This document shows positions 42,567-50,756 of a stretch of 64,000 nucleotides of DNA, piece by piece; within the stretch, counting starts at the first letter, position 1, and each line of letters opens with the position of its first letter. The notes under the pieces were generated by a model, which was not told the origin of the DNA, ran no database searches, and saw nothing but the letters and a program-made list of their open reading frames with translations. The position numbers and the translations under genes were made by a program. This DNA comes from Parafrankia irregularis (GTDB lineage Bacteria; Actinomycetota; Actinomycetes; Frankiales; Frankiaceae). The stretch is taken from assembly GCF_001536285.1 (NCBI RefSeq), contig NZ_FAOZ01000026.1:57983-121982 (forward strand), given 5' to 3'.

Positions 42567-43967
42567 GTGAAAAGGTCTGACAACTTGTTACCCGGCGCGC
42601 CCGGAAGGCGTCGTAGCAGGAGCCCGCAGGGCCGTCGTCTGCGCGGCCTGGCGGTCCTGGTGGCCGGGATCCTCCTGGCCGTGACGGCGTGCTCGAACTC
42701 GTCGGGCAAGGTCGCGGACACCTCTGGCACCGGGGCGTCCGGCGGGGCACAGGGAACGGCCAGCGGGCCCGGCGTGACCGACAGCGAGATCCGGTTCGCG
42801 ATGCTCGGCACGAAGAGCAACAATCCGCTGGGCACCTGCATCCTGGACTGTTTCGCCAGCGGCGTGAACGCGTACTTCGCCTACCGCAACAGCGAGGGCG
42901 GGGTCCACGGCCGCAAACTGGTGGTCTCCCAGACGGTGGACGACCAGCTGGGCAAAAACCAGCAGGAAGCACTGAAGATCATCTCCGCGAACGACACCTT
43001 CGGCGCGTTCTCGGCACCGCTTCTCGCCACCGGGTTCGGCGCCTTCGCCGAGGCCGGGGTCCCGCTCTACGGGCTGCCAGCGAACGCCAGTGACATGGTC
43101 GGCAAGGAATCGACCTTCTCCAGCACCGGCTCCTTCTGCATCGAGTGCACCCAGACCTACTGGTCCTATATCGCGAAGCTCGCCGGCGCCACCAAGATCG
43201 CGGCGCTCGGAATCGGTGTCGCGGCACCGTCGAAGAACTGCGCGAACGGGGTCGTCCGGTCGATCGAGACCTTCGGCGGGAAGTTCGGCCAGAAAGTCGT
43301 CTACATGAACGACAGCCTGCCGTACGGCCTGCCCAACGGCGCCGGCCCCGAGGTGACGGCGATGAAGAACGCCGGTGTCCAGCTGGTCATCGGATGCATC
43401 GACCTGAACTCCATGAAGACCTTCTCCCAGGAGATGGAACGCCAGGGCATCGGCGACGTCCCGATGGTGCACCAGAACACCTACGACCAGAAGTTCGTGG
43501 CCGCCGGCGGAGACCTTTTCGAGGGCGACTACGTGCTGCCCCGATTCCGCCCGTTCGAGGCCGACGCGGGCTCGTCCGGCCTGAAGACCTTCTCGGCCTG
43601 GATGAAGAAGACGGGGTCCGAGCTCACCGAATACGCCATGCTCGGCTGGATCGACGCCGACCTCGCGTTCCAGGGCATCAAGGCCGCCGGCCCGTCGTTC
43701 ACCCGTGCGTCGGTCATCGCCGCGACCAACAAGATGACGAACTACAGCGCGGACGGGCTGATCGACCCGATCGACTGGAGCCGCCAGCACGAGCCACCCA
43801 CCGAGGCGGACCCGGTGACCCACGGCTACAAGCAGGAATGCATCACCCTGGTCAAGGTCCACAACGGCAGGTTCGAGCCCGTGGGCGACCCGAAGAAGCC
43901 CTTCATCTGCTGGCCGGTGACCAAGGAACGGACCTGGTCCGAGCCCACCCTCACCAACTTCACCTAG
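42567..43967 (+). CDS. ABC-transporter-type substrate-binding lipoprotein
   Basis: A 466-residue lipoprotein of the type I periplasmic-binding fold. Arginine-rich N-region, hydrophobic RGLAVLVAGILLAVTAC, lipobox Cys at about 42, then a serine/glycine-rich linker. The mature domain has EIRFAMLGTKSNNPLG, NSEGGVHGRKLVVSQTVDD and GAFSAPLLATGFGAFAEAG. Six or more Cys (CILDC, CIECTQ, CANG, CIDL) are unusual for this family and may form disulphides. The GTG start has GGGAGGA 6 nt upstream. No permease or ATPase gene is near, so it is the second orphan receptor in the window. Confidence 0.88.
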   Translation: MKRSDNLLPGAPGRRRSRSPQGRRLRGLAVLVAGILLAVTACSNSSGKVADTSGTGASGGAQGTASGPGVTDSEIRFAMLGTKSNNPLGTCILDCFASGVNAYFAYRNSEGGVHGRKLVVSQTVDDQLGKNQQEALKIISANDTFGAFSAPLLATGFGAFAEAGVPLYGLPANASDMVGKESTFSSTGSFCIECTQTYWSYIAKLAGATKIAALGIGVAAPSKNCANGVVRSIETFGGKFGQKVVYMNDSLPYGLPNGAGPEVTAMKNAGVQLVIGCIDLNSMKTFSQEMERQGIGDVPMVHQNTYDQKFVAAGGDLFEGDYVLPRFRPFEADAGSSGLKTFSAWMKKTGSELTEYAMLGWIDADLAFQGIKAAGPSFTRASVIAATNKMTNYSADGLIDPIDWSRQHEPPTEADPVTHGYKQECITLVKVHNGRFEPVGDPKKPFICWPVTKERTWSEPTLTNFT

Positions 43968-43978
43968 GACGCGGACGG

Positions 43979-44024
43979 CAGGTGCTGCTCGGGGCCGGGA
44001 GATCACGCCCCCGAGCAGCACCTG
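43979..44024. terminator. Bidirectional terminator hairpin
   Basis: CAGGTGCTGCTCGGGG (43979-43994) is the exact reverse complement of 44009-44024, loop 14 nt. It sits between the convergent binding-protein and MaoC genes. Confidence 0.85.
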
Positions 44025-44031
44025 CTCCTGT

Positions 44032-44436
44032 TCAGAGTGCGAAGGTGGCCCAGCCCTGGATCGCCACTCCGCCGGTCTGGCGGGTGACGACCAGCTCCAG
44101 GTCGGCCACCTTCTCCCCGCTGTCCTCGTCGGTGCGCAGCGCGGTGACCGTGCCGGTGCAGGTCAGCAGGTCATCGGGCCAGACCTGCTCCCGGAACCTG
44201 GTCCGGAAACGACGGACGGCCGTCGGGCCGAGCAGGTCCGTCGCGTAGGTGGCGAGGTAGCTGGCCTGCAGCATCCCGACACTGAAAACCGTCGGGAAAC
44301 CCGCGGACTTCGCGAAGCTCTCGTCGTGGTGGATCGGGTTGAAGTCGCCGCTGGCGCCCTGGTATCGGACGATGTCGGTCCGGCTGAGGGGGCCGAAGGT
44401 GCGCTCCGGGAGCGCGTCACCCACCTGATAGCTCAT
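44032..44436 (-). CDS. MaoC-like hotdog dehydratase
   Basis: A 134-residue single-hotdog MaoC-type enoyl-CoA hydratase. The catalytic Asp and His are in ASGDFNPIHHDESFA (Asp about 31, His about 36), followed by VFSVGMLQASYLATY. Single-domain enzymes of this kind act as dimers and hydrate trans-2-enoyl-CoA to the (R)-3-hydroxy form. The ATG overlaps the ACAD stop (ATGA). It is the last gene of the minus-strand SDR/ACAD/ACAD/MaoC unit and would use the double bond made by that ACAD pair. Confidence 0.9.
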   Translation of the reverse strand: MSYQVGDALPERTFGPLSRTDIVRYQGASGDFNPIHHDESFAKSAGFPTVFSVGMLQASYLATYATDLLGPTAVRRFRTRFREQVWPDDLLTCTGTVTALRTDEDSGEKVADLELVVTRQTGGVAIQGWATFAL

Positions 44437-45656
44437 GAGGTACTCCACTCGAGCGCGTCGGCCATCCGCCGCTTGTGCCATCTGGGGGTCCCGAGCAGCT
44501 CGTAGAGCGACCGGGACATCTGGGTGAACAACGTGATCCCGGATGTCGGATCCACGCCGATGCCGCCGTGCACCTTGTGCGCGTAGTCGGCCGCGGTGAG
44601 ATAGGACTCGCTCGCGACCGCCTTGGCCAGGTGCGCGGCGGCGCGGGCCGGCTGGCCGGAGTCGATCCGCCAGATCGCCTCGTACATCGTCCAGCGGGCC
44701 GCGTCGGTGGCGTTCAGCAACTCCACGAGGTGGTCCTGAACCCGCTGGAAGCGGCCGATCGCCTGGCCGAACTGCTGCCGGGTGTTGCTGTAGTCGATGC
44801 TGCGCTCCAACAGCCGTTGGCACCCACCCACCTGGTAGGCGGCGAACAGCACATAGGCCTGGGTAAGCACGTCGTCCAGGCCCGCCTCGCCGTCCTCGCC
44901 GTCCAGGCCGACCGCACCGCTCTGGCTGCCGCCTCCGCCCGCCAGGCGCAGCAGGTTTCCCGGCTCGATCGTCACGTTCGTGAACGTGACCTCGTCGTTC
45001 CAGGCGAGGAAGCCCTTCAGCCGCCGTACCGAGACACCCTCCGCCCCGACCGGGACGACGGCCAGTTCGACTCCGCCATTCCCGGCAGCCCCGGCGTCGT
45101 CTCCCGCGCCGGTACGGGTGACCGGGACGAGCAGATGCGTCGCGGCCGCGGCGTACGGCACGAACGGCGCGGTGCAGGTGAGCACGCCACCACCCTCGCC
45201 ACCCTCGCCGACCGGTCCGAACGGTTCGAGCGCGAAGCCGCCGCCAGCGCGCAGGCCGTTCCAGTCCCGCCCCGACCCGGCCGTCACCGGGACGACCGTC
45301 GCGTTCCCGGTCGCGATGGCGGACAGCAGATGATCCCGCTCCGGAGAGGCCGCCGCGACCCGCAGCAGCCCGACTGCCAGCACGCTGGAGACCAGGAACG
45401 GGCCGGGGACCGGGCCACGGCCCAGCTCCTCGCAGATGATCGCCGCTTCCAGCGTGCTGGCACCCGACCCGCCCAGCTTCTCGGGGACGAGCGCGCCCAG
45501 CCAGCCGGCGTCCGCCATCGGCGCCGTCCATTCGGGGCGCAGTCCAAGCCGGCTGGGCTGAAGGCCGACCAGCGTCTCCGTATTGGCCTCGCGTGCGACG
45601 AACGACCGCACGCTGTCACGCAGCAGCAGTTCGTCGTCGGACAGGCTCAGGTCCAT
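44433..45656 (-). CDS. Acyl-CoA dehydrogenase (subunit of a two-gene pair)
   Basis: A 407-residue ACAD of the FadE29-like class. It has LSLSDDELLLRDSVRSFV, AGWLGALVPEKLGGSG and a beta domain without the SEPxAGSD motif, interrupted by glycine-rich loops (GPVGEGGEGGGV and GGGGSQSGAVG). The C-terminal domain carries YSNTRQQFGQAIGRFQRVQDHLVEL and HGGIGVDPTSG. It starts 4 bp after the stop of the ACAD at 45661 and overlaps the MaoC start. With 45661 it probably forms a heteromeric dehydrogenase, as in the FadE28-FadE29 type. Confidence 0.9.
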   Translation of the reverse strand: MDLSLSDDELLLRDSVRSFVAREANTETLVGLQPSRLGLRPEWTAPMADAGWLGALVPEKLGGSGASTLEAAIICEELGRGPVPGPFLVSSVLAVGLLRVAAASPERDHLLSAIATGNATVVPVTAGSGRDWNGLRAGGGFALEPFGPVGEGGEGGGVLTCTAPFVPYAAAATHLLVPVTRTGAGDDAGAAGNGGVELAVVPVGAEGVSVRRLKGFLAWNDEVTFTNVTIEPGNLLRLAGGGGSQSGAVGLDGEDGEAGLDDVLTQAYVLFAAYQVGGCQRLLERSIDYSNTRQQFGQAIGRFQRVQDHLVELLNATDAARWTMYEAIWRIDSGQPARAAAHLAKAVASESYLTAADYAHKVHGGIGVDPTSGITLFTQMSRSLYELLGTPRWHKRRMADALEWSTS

Positions 45657-45660
45657 CGGC

Positions 45661-46869
45661 TCAGCCTCCCCTCGGCTTGCGCCCGCCGACGCCGAGCGCC
45701 CGGGCGATGACCACCCGCTGGACGTCGACCGTCCCGCCGGGAATGATGTCCACGATTCCGTCGCGCTGCTGGCGCTCGGCGTGGCCGTCGAGCGCGCCCC
45801 ACACCTCGTCGCTGGTCAGGGCCGCGGGCCCGATCAGGTCGAGGATCGCGGTGGTCAGCCACAGGCCGGTCGTCTTGCGCAGGTAGGTCAGCTGCGGGCC
45901 GTTGTAGTGCTCGGTCTTCCGGTTGTAGGTACGCCAGAAGTTCCGGGTGGTCAGCAGCCGCAGCGTCTCGATCCGGATGTGGATGTCGGCCAGCCCGTCG
46001 CGGACGTCGGGGTCCTCGATGAGGGGGCGGCCGTCGGCGCCGGTGTGCGCCCGGCAGTACTCCACGAGCCTGTCGACGATCGGGTCACGCCGCAGGCTGC
46101 CGATGGCGCCGTGCTCGAGCTGCAGGTGGGTGTTGGCGACCTTCCACCCGTTGTTCTCGCCGCCCACCAGGCAGTCCGCCGGCACCCGGACGTCGTCGAA
46201 GTACACGGTGTTCTTGTGGCCTTCGGCGACGTCCGCCAGCACCGGCAGCGGCTCGACCGTGATGCCGGGCAGGTGCGCGTCCACCATGAACCAGCTGAGG
46301 TTCTGGTGGCGGGCGCCGGCGGGGTCGGTGCAGGTGATCATCCAGAACCGGTCGGCGCCGTGCGCGCTGCCGACGAAGATCTTCTGGCCGTTCAGGACGT
46401 AGTGGTCGCCGTCGCGGCGGGCGGCGAGCCGGGCGCTGGCCAGGTCCGAGCCGGCCTCGGGCTCGGTCAGCAGCTGCCAGGTCCGCACCTCACCCCGGTA
46501 GATCGGGGTGAGCATCCGCCGCTTCTGCTCGTCGGTCCCCCAGACGAGAATGGTGTGGCTGCCCATCATGCCGCCGCTGTCGTAGTACGGCGGCAGGGTC
46601 AGGTGCTGGCGGCGCATCTCCTCGTCGAGGATCAGGGTCGACCCGATGTCGAGCCCGCCCCCGCCGAACTCCCGGGGCGCCGCGGGGTAGAGCCACCCCT
46701 TCTCGCCGAGCAGCCGGCCGAGTTCCCGCTTGAGCTGGTACTGCCGGGCGGCCTCGTCCTCGCCCGCCGGCTCGGAGCCGAGGCCCGCGGGGATGTTCTC
46801 GGCCAGCCAGGCACGCACCTCGGCGCGGAACGCCTCCTGCTCCGGCGTGTAGGTCATCGCGAAATCCAT
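45661..46869 (-). CDS. Acyl-CoA dehydrogenase (subunit of a two-gene pair)
   Basis: A 402-residue ACAD with MTYTPEQEAFRAEVRAWLAE, the flavin motif WQLLTEPEAGSDLASA, NGQKIFVGSAHG and a C-terminal IIPGGTVDVQRVVIARALG. The Glu expected before the GT is Gly. GGGAGG precedes ATG 46869; ATG 46857 is an alternative. It is followed after 4 bp by its presumed partner 44433 and preceded by the SDR at 46910 across 40 bp, making a tight beta-oxidation unit. Confidence 0.92.
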   Translation of the reverse strand: MDFAMTYTPEQEAFRAEVRAWLAENIPAGLGSEPAGEDEAARQYQLKRELGRLLGEKGWLYPAAPREFGGGGLDIGSTLILDEEMRRQHLTLPPYYDSGGMMGSHTILVWGTDEQKRRMLTPIYRGEVRTWQLLTEPEAGSDLASARLAARRDGDHYVLNGQKIFVGSAHGADRFWMITCTDPAGARHQNLSWFMVDAHLPGITVEPLPVLADVAEGHKNTVYFDDVRVPADCLVGGENNGWKVANTHLQLEHGAIGSLRRDPIVDRLVEYCRAHTGADGRPLIEDPDVRDGLADIHIRIETLRLLTTRNFWRTYNRKTEHYNGPQLTYLRKTTGLWLTTAILDLIGPAALTSDEVWGALDGHAERQQRDGIVDIIPGGTVDVQRVVIARALGVGGRKPRGG

Positions 46870-46909
46870 GGCACCTCCCGCCGAAGGCCGCTGCCGGTCG
46901 CCTGAGCCC

Positions 46910-47842
46910 TCACTGGTCGAAGATCCGCTGGCCGGCCGCGTGGCCGTAGTCGAACTTGTAGTCCTGGAACCGCCCCGCCTGGGCCGCCAGCTCCTCGACC
47001 GTCCATTTCCCGTCCTTGCGGAGGCCGTCCACGATCACCCACGGCTGGAAGAGGTGGACCTCCCCGCCCATCACGAAGAACGCACGTCCGTTGATCGGGC
47101 AGTCCTGGGTCGCGAGGTAGGCCACGAACGGCGAGATGTTCTCCGGATCCAGCGGAGTCCAGGTCTCGCTCTTCGACGCCCCGAAGCTCTCGGCGCTGTC
47201 CAGCTTGCCCTGGACGGTCGCGGTCAGCCGGGTCGAGGCCGCGGGCGCCACGGCGTTGACGCGCACGCCGTACCGCTTCAGCTCCAGGTTCGCGATGATC
47301 GAGAAGGTGGCGATCCCGCTCTTCGCCGCGCCGTAGTTGCTCTGGCCGACGTTGCCGAACAGGCCGGACGTCGACGAGGTGCTGATGATCGACCGCTTGC
47401 CATCCTTGCCCGCCTTGGACTGCGCCCGCCAGTAGTTGGCCGCGGCCCGGCTCGGGGCGAAGTGGCCCCGGAGGTGGACCTTCATGATCGAGTCCCAGTC
47501 GTCGTCCGACTGGGAGACGAGCATGCGGTCGCGCAGGATGCCGGCGTTGTTCACGAGCACGTGCAGGTCGCCGAAGGTCTCGACGGCCTGGTCGATCAGG
47601 TTCTGCGCCCCATCGGTGCTCGAGACGTCGTCGTAGTTGGCGACGGCCTCACCACCGGCCTGCCTGATCTCGTCGACGACCTGCTGCGCCGGCGTCGCGT
47701 CGGCACCGGCGCCGTCGCGGGCGCCACCGAGGTCGTTGACGACGACCTTGGCACCCTCCGCGGCGAACAGCAGGGCGTGCTCACGCCCGATGCCGCGCCC
47801 GGCACCGGTGATGATGCAGACCCTGTCCTTCAAGGCGTCCAT
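46910..47842 (-). CDS. SDR-family (3R)-hydroxyacyl-CoA dehydrogenase-like protein
   Basis: A 310-residue SDR resembling the dehydrogenase domain of MFE-2 multifunctional enzymes. It has TGAGRGIGREHALLFAAEGAKVV (split), VVNDLGGARDG, VNNAGILRDRML, STSSTSG and catalytic YGAAKSGI. The long C-terminal part (DPENISPFVAYLATQDCPINGRAFFVMGG, shortened) matches that group. MFE-2-type enzymes oxidise (3R)-hydroxyacyl-CoA, which fits the MaoC hydratase three genes downstream. It is first in the minus-strand unit and faces the crotonase at 47964 across an operator-rich gap. Confidence 0.92.
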   Translation of the reverse strand: MDALKDRVCIITGAGRGIGREHALLFAAEGAKVVVNDLGGARDGAGADATPAQQVVDEIRQAGGEAVANYDDVSSTDGAQNLIDQAVETFGDLHVLVNNAGILRDRMLVSQSDDDWDSIMKVHLRGHFAPSRAAANYWRAQSKAGKDGKRSIISTSSTSGLFGNVGQSNYGAAKSGIATFSIIANLELKRYGVRVNAVAPAASTRLTATVQGKLDSAESFGASKSETWTPLDPENISPFVAYLATQDCPINGRAFFVMGGEVHLFQPWVIVDGLRKDGKWTVEELAAQAGRFQDYKFDYGHAAGQRIFDQ

Positions 47843-47867
47843 CGTGGGTGTCCCTTCTCAGATCCGA

Positions 47868-47899
47868 TACGTAGCCTACGTAAAATATCTAGATATTTT
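47868..47899. promoter_or_regulatory. Two adjacent palindromes in a divergent promoter
   Basis: TACGTAGCCTACGTA (47868-47882) is a 7-bp-arm palindrome, and it abuts the perfect 18-bp palindrome AAAATATCTAGATATTTT (47882-47899). Both lie in the 121-bp gap between the divergent SDR (46910) and crotonase (47964). The AT-rich one belongs to the box family also seen at 24491, 42404 and 63459. Confidence 0.6.
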
Positions 47900-47963
47900 G
47901 GCCCAGCGGGCCACGGGGGCCCGGCCGCCGCCAGGCGGTCGCCATTACCGGGCAAGGAGCACC

Positions 47964-48824
47964 ATGAGCGAGTCACCGCAGCGCACGTTCGGGGCGCGGG
48001 GCGACGTCACGGTCACGATCGGCGACGACCATGTGGCGGTCGTCGAGATGCACCGGCCGCCGAACAACTTCTTCGACATCCACCTGATCAGGGCTCTGGC
48101 CAGTGCGTACGAGGCGCTCGACCTCGATGCGTCCTGCCGCGCGATCGTCCTGGCCGCCGAGGGCCGGCACTTCTGCGCCGGTGCCGACTTCAACCGGCCA
48201 CGGCCCGCCGAAGGCCAGACCCCGCAGACCGGGCAGACCGGGCAGACCGGGCAGACCACGAAGACCGGTCCGGGCGAGGACAGCGACGAGACGCTGTACC
48301 ACGAGGCGATCCGGCTGTTCGAGACCCGCAAGCCCGTGGTCGCCGCGGTCCAGGGCGGCGCGATCGGCGGCGGCCTCGGGCTCGCCTGCTCGGCGGACTT
48401 CCGGGTCGCCTCCCCCGAGTCCCGCTTCACGGCCAACTTCGCCCGGCTCGGCTTCCACCACGGATTCGGCCTGTCGGTCACCCTGCCCGGCATCGTCGGC
48501 CAGCAGCACGCGCTCGACCTGCTCTACCGGGGCCGGCGCATCGACGGCACCGAGGCCGCCCGGCTCGGGCTGGTGGACCTGCTGGCCCCGACAGCCGCCG
48601 AGATCCGCGGAGCCGCCCGCGGGCTCGCCGCCGACATCGCCGCGTCGGCGCCGCTCGCCGTCGAGTCCGTCCGCCAGACGATGCGTGGCGACCTCGCCGG
48701 CCGGGTCCGCAAGGCACTCGACCGCGAACTGTCCGAACAGAAGCGCCTGCTGCGGACGGAGGACGCCCGCGAGGGGATCCAGGCGACGGCCGAGCGACGC
48801 GAGCCGCGGTTCAGGGCCCGCTGA
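47964..48824 (+). CDS. Enoyl-CoA hydratase/isomerase (crotonase) family protein
   Basis: A 286-residue crotonase with MHRPPNNFFD, GRHFCAGADFN and QGGAIGGGLGLACSADFRVAS. A repetitive insert QTGQTGQTGQT (about residues 88-100) is encoded by a 9-bp tandem repeat (GGGCAGACC). The classical catalytic Glu positions look replaced (Gly/Leu and Ala in NFARLGF), so a plain hydratase role is doubtful. AAGGAG lies 4 nt before the ATG at 47964. It is a single gene divergent from the SDR/ACAD/MaoC unit and ends at a hairpin. Confidence 0.88.
   Translation: MSESPQRTFGARGDVTVTIGDDHVAVVEMHRPPNNFFDIHLIRALASAYEALDLDASCRAIVLAAEGRHFCAGADFNRPRPAEGQTPQTGQTGQTGQTTKTGPGEDSDETLYHEAIRLFETRKPVVAAVQGGAIGGGLGLACSADFRVASPESRFTANFARLGFHHGFGLSVTLPGIVGQQHALDLLYRGRRIDGTEAARLGLVDLLAPTAAEIRGAARGLAADIAASAPLAVESVRQTMRGDLAGRVRKALDRELSEQKRLLRTEDAREGIQATAERREPRFRAR
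48228..48258 (+). repeat. 9-bp tandem repeat inside crotonase gene
   Basis: About three and a half copies of GGGCAGACC, in frame, coding Gln-Thr-Gly repeats. A multiple of three, so length changes would not shift the frame. Confidence 0.7.
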
Positions 48825-48829
48825 GCCGG

Positions 48830-48859
48830 GAGCGGCCGGCGGTGACCCTCCGGCCGCTC
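48830..48859. terminator. Terminator hairpin after crotonase
   Basis: GAGCGGCCGG (48830-48839) pairs perfectly with CCGGCCGCTC (48850-48859), 10-nt loop, 5 bp past the crotonase stop. Confidence 0.75.
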
Positions 48860-48941
48860 GACCCGCCGGCGTCTGCGCCACGGGGCTCCCTCCGCCGCAC
48901 GAGTCAGGGTCGGTCACACGGATCACGGTCGGTCGCACGGG

Positions 48942-49358
48942 TCAGGACGGGGCCTTGCCCGTTTCGATCAGGGTCTGGTTGCTGCGCGCGACGAGGCGCC
49001 CGGACTCGTCCAGGAAGTCGTTGACGATCTCGACGAACCGCATGCGGCCACCGCGGCCGCCCTCCTTCTCGGTCACCCCGCCGAGACGCGAGGTCACGGT
49101 CAGCTCCGTACCCGCGCGCGGCGGCGGCCCGAAGAAGACGAACTCCTGCTCGCCGTGCAGGATGCGGCGCAGGTCCAGCTGCAGGTCGCCGAACAGCGAC
49201 GGGCCGTCCGGCGGCATCCAGAAGATGGAGGTGCGCAGGAAGGTCACCGGAATCGTGGGCGCCGGTTCCCGCAGGTACTCCGGCGCCGAGCTCCCGGTCG
49301 CCCGCGCGAACTCCCGGATCTTTCCCGTCTCCAGCGTCATGGGGTAGCCCTCGCTCAT
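48942..49358 (-). CDS. FAS1-like / MaoC-N-type dehydratase-domain protein
   Basis: A 138-residue protein resembling the N-terminal, substrate-binding hotdog half of MaoC-type dehydratases (FAS1-like dehydratase domain). It has REFARATGSSAPEYL, APTIPVTFLRTSIFWM, LHGEQEFVFFGPPPRAGTELTVTSRL and FVEIVNDFLDESGRLVARSNQTLIE. The catalytic Asp-His pair of active MaoC domains is absent, as expected for this half. It needs a partner subunit; the nearest catalytic MaoC gene is 44032. ATG 49358 is used; ATG 49340 with GAGGG upstream is possible. Operator copy C lies about 114 bp upstream. Confidence 0.85.
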   Translation of the reverse strand: MSEGYPMTLETGKIREFARATGSSAPEYLREPAPTIPVTFLRTSIFWMPPDGPSLFGDLQLDLRRILHGEQEFVFFGPPPRAGTELTVTSRLGGVTEKEGGRGGRMRFVEIVNDFLDESGRLVARSNQTLIETGKAPS

Positions 49359-49468
49359 ACCAGGCCACTCCCCACCCGACTCACCTCACGGCCACTCACC
49401 CGCACAGCTGCTCCCTTCCTCCGCGCACCGATCCGCGCCACGTTCCGGGCGCCATCCCTCGCCCAAAA

Positions 49469-49518
49469 TTTACGACACGGTTTCGTTTACCTTGGGCCCG
49501 GAGGGCGCTGGCGTCAAG
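49469..49518. promoter_or_regulatory. Operator-promoter copy C
   Basis: The palindrome ACGACACGGTTTCGT is at 49472-49486, then TTTACC (49486-49491), a 17-bp spacer, TGGCGT (49509-49514) and CAAG. The sequence between the boxes is nearly identical to copy A (TTGGGCC then GGCGCT/GAGCGCT). It lies upstream of the minus-strand gene 48942 and points into a gene-poor stretch. Confidence 0.65.
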
Positions 49519-49767
49519 CTGTCGACAAGGCGTCCCGGGCGCCCCGCACCTGCGCAGGAATCGCCGAGCACGCCGGGAGCCGCGGGAGAGGAACCCGGAG
49601 GACGAGCGCGATGAGGCATTGGTTACGCGGCGCAGCGGGCGACAGCGGCCGGCCGGTCCGCACGGAGCTGGCACCGGCGGCGACCTCACGGACCCTCAGG
49701 TCGCGGCCGGGATCGGCCGGGGCGTCGTGGACCACGCCTGCCACGCCGTCTGCGACGGCGCCGAGGG

Positions 49768-49812
49768 CTGGGGGCTGGGGGCTGGGGGCTGGGGGCTGGG
49801 GGCTGGGGGCTG
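49768..49812 (+). repeat. 7-bp tandem repeat (CTGGGGG)
   Basis: Six uninterrupted copies of CTGGGGG followed by CTG. Because 7 is not a multiple of 3, each copy gained or lost shifts any reading frame across it. Confidence 0.85.
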
Positions 49813-49968
49813 TTCGAGCATGGCACCCTGGGCCGCCACGGCCCCAGTGGCTTCACCGACTTCCAGTAGGCCGCTCCCCGCCTGCGCCCTGCGGCGGGTG
49901 CCGTCCGGGCAGCCGGTGAGGGATTCCGCGCGGCGGAGCGTTTCCGCTGGCCGGCGTGCGGCGCCGCG

Positions 49969-50715
49969 CTACTGCGAACGTGGCTCGAAAGCCTGGCGCA
50001 CGATCTCGAGGAACTCCTCCAGCGGCACCCCCACGGGACGGTGGGAGATCTCGGCGTCGACACCGAGGTGCGCGGTGACCAGACCACCGACGTAGTACGC
50101 CAGCAGGTCGGGGTCGCCGGCCCGGATCGTCCCGTCACGCTGCCCTTCGCGGATGCCCGTGGAGTAGACCTCCAGGAGCGCTTCGGTGCTCGCCGCCTTG
50201 GCGGACGAGTTGCGTTCGGGCGCCAGGGAGCCGAAGGTGAGGCGCGCCCGGTCGGGATGGGCCCGGACAGTCCGAATGACGGTCGACGCCATCGCGAGCA
50301 GCTTCTCCAGGCCGGTTCCCGACGACTGGACGCACTCTCGCAGGCGGTCCGCGAGCGAGAGCGCGTTGCGTTCAAGGACGGCGAGGTAGATCGCGTCCTT
50401 GCTCGGGAAGAACTTGTAGATCGCGCCGACGGAGTAACCGGCGCCGGCCGCGATCCTCTCGGCACTCGTTCCTTCATAGCCATGCGAGGCGAACAGCCGT
50501 TCGGCGACCGTGAGGATCTCCTCCCGCCGCGCCGCCAGCCGCTGGGCCCGCCGGGCCTCCCGCACGGACGCCGTCCCTGGGGTCCCTGCCACCGGGAGCG
50601 GCTGGGCCGATGGAGCCGCCGGTGGTACGCGGACCGCCACATGGGCAGGAGGGGCCTCGTCTTCCGCGGCTGCTGACACGCCGTCCAGTCTTGCAGAGAT
50701 CACCATCCGAGGCAT
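49969..50715 (-). CDS. TetR-family transcriptional regulator
   Basis: A 248-residue TetR regulator with a long proline/alanine-rich N-terminal extension (about 50 residues) before RREEILTVAERLFASHGYEGTSAERIAAGAGYSVGAIYKFF (split by description), the helix-turn-helix. The C-terminal domain holds PDRARLTFGSLAPERN and AYYVGGLVTAHLGVD. ATG 50715 or 50706 could be the start; neither has a good ribosome-binding site. A near-perfect 12-bp inverted repeat lies directly upstream, the likely autoregulatory operator. It could also control the neighbouring P450 cluster. Confidence 0.87.
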   Translation of the reverse strand: MPRMVISARLDGVSAAAEDEAPPAHVAVRVPPAAPSAQPLPVAGTPGTASVREARRAQRLAARREEILTVAERLFASHGYEGTSAERIAAGAGYSVGAIYKFFPSKDAIYLAVLERNALSLADRLRECVQSSGTGLEKLLAMASTVIRTVRAHPDRARLTFGSLAPERNSSAKAASTEALLEVYSTGIREGQRDGTIRAGDPDLLAYYVGGLVTAHLGVDAEISHRPVGVPLEEFLEIVRQAFEPRSQ

Positions 50716-50722
50716 TGACTTC

Positions 50723-50756
50723 GTGAATGATCTTCAATAAAGTAAAGATCGTTCAC
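50723..50756. promoter_or_regulatory. Inverted repeat upstream of TetR
   Basis: GTGAATGATCTT (50723-50734) pairs with AAGATCGTTCAC (50745-50756) with one mismatch, 10-bp AT-rich spacer, 8 bp before the TetR ATG. Typical size for a TetR operator. Confidence 0.6.

Larger units (their letters stand above)
49359..49968. other. Gene-poor stretch with operator copy C and a possible gene remnant
   Basis: In these 610 bp I see no intact gene. Operator-promoter copy C points to the plus strand, but nothing convincing follows. Between about 49680 and 49870 two plus-strand frames look partly coding: VVDHACHAVCDGAEG before, and LFEHGTLGRHGPSGFTDFQ-stop after, a 7-bp tandem repeat (49768-49812). They are in different frames because of the repeat. 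This may be the remains of a gene broken by repeat slippage. Confidence 0.4.

Noticed and set aside
49766..49812. CRISPR array or VNTR-type structural RNA
   Set aside because: The unit is 7 bp with no spacers; it is a simple tandem repeat. No CRISPR-like direct repeats with spacers were seen anywhere in the window.
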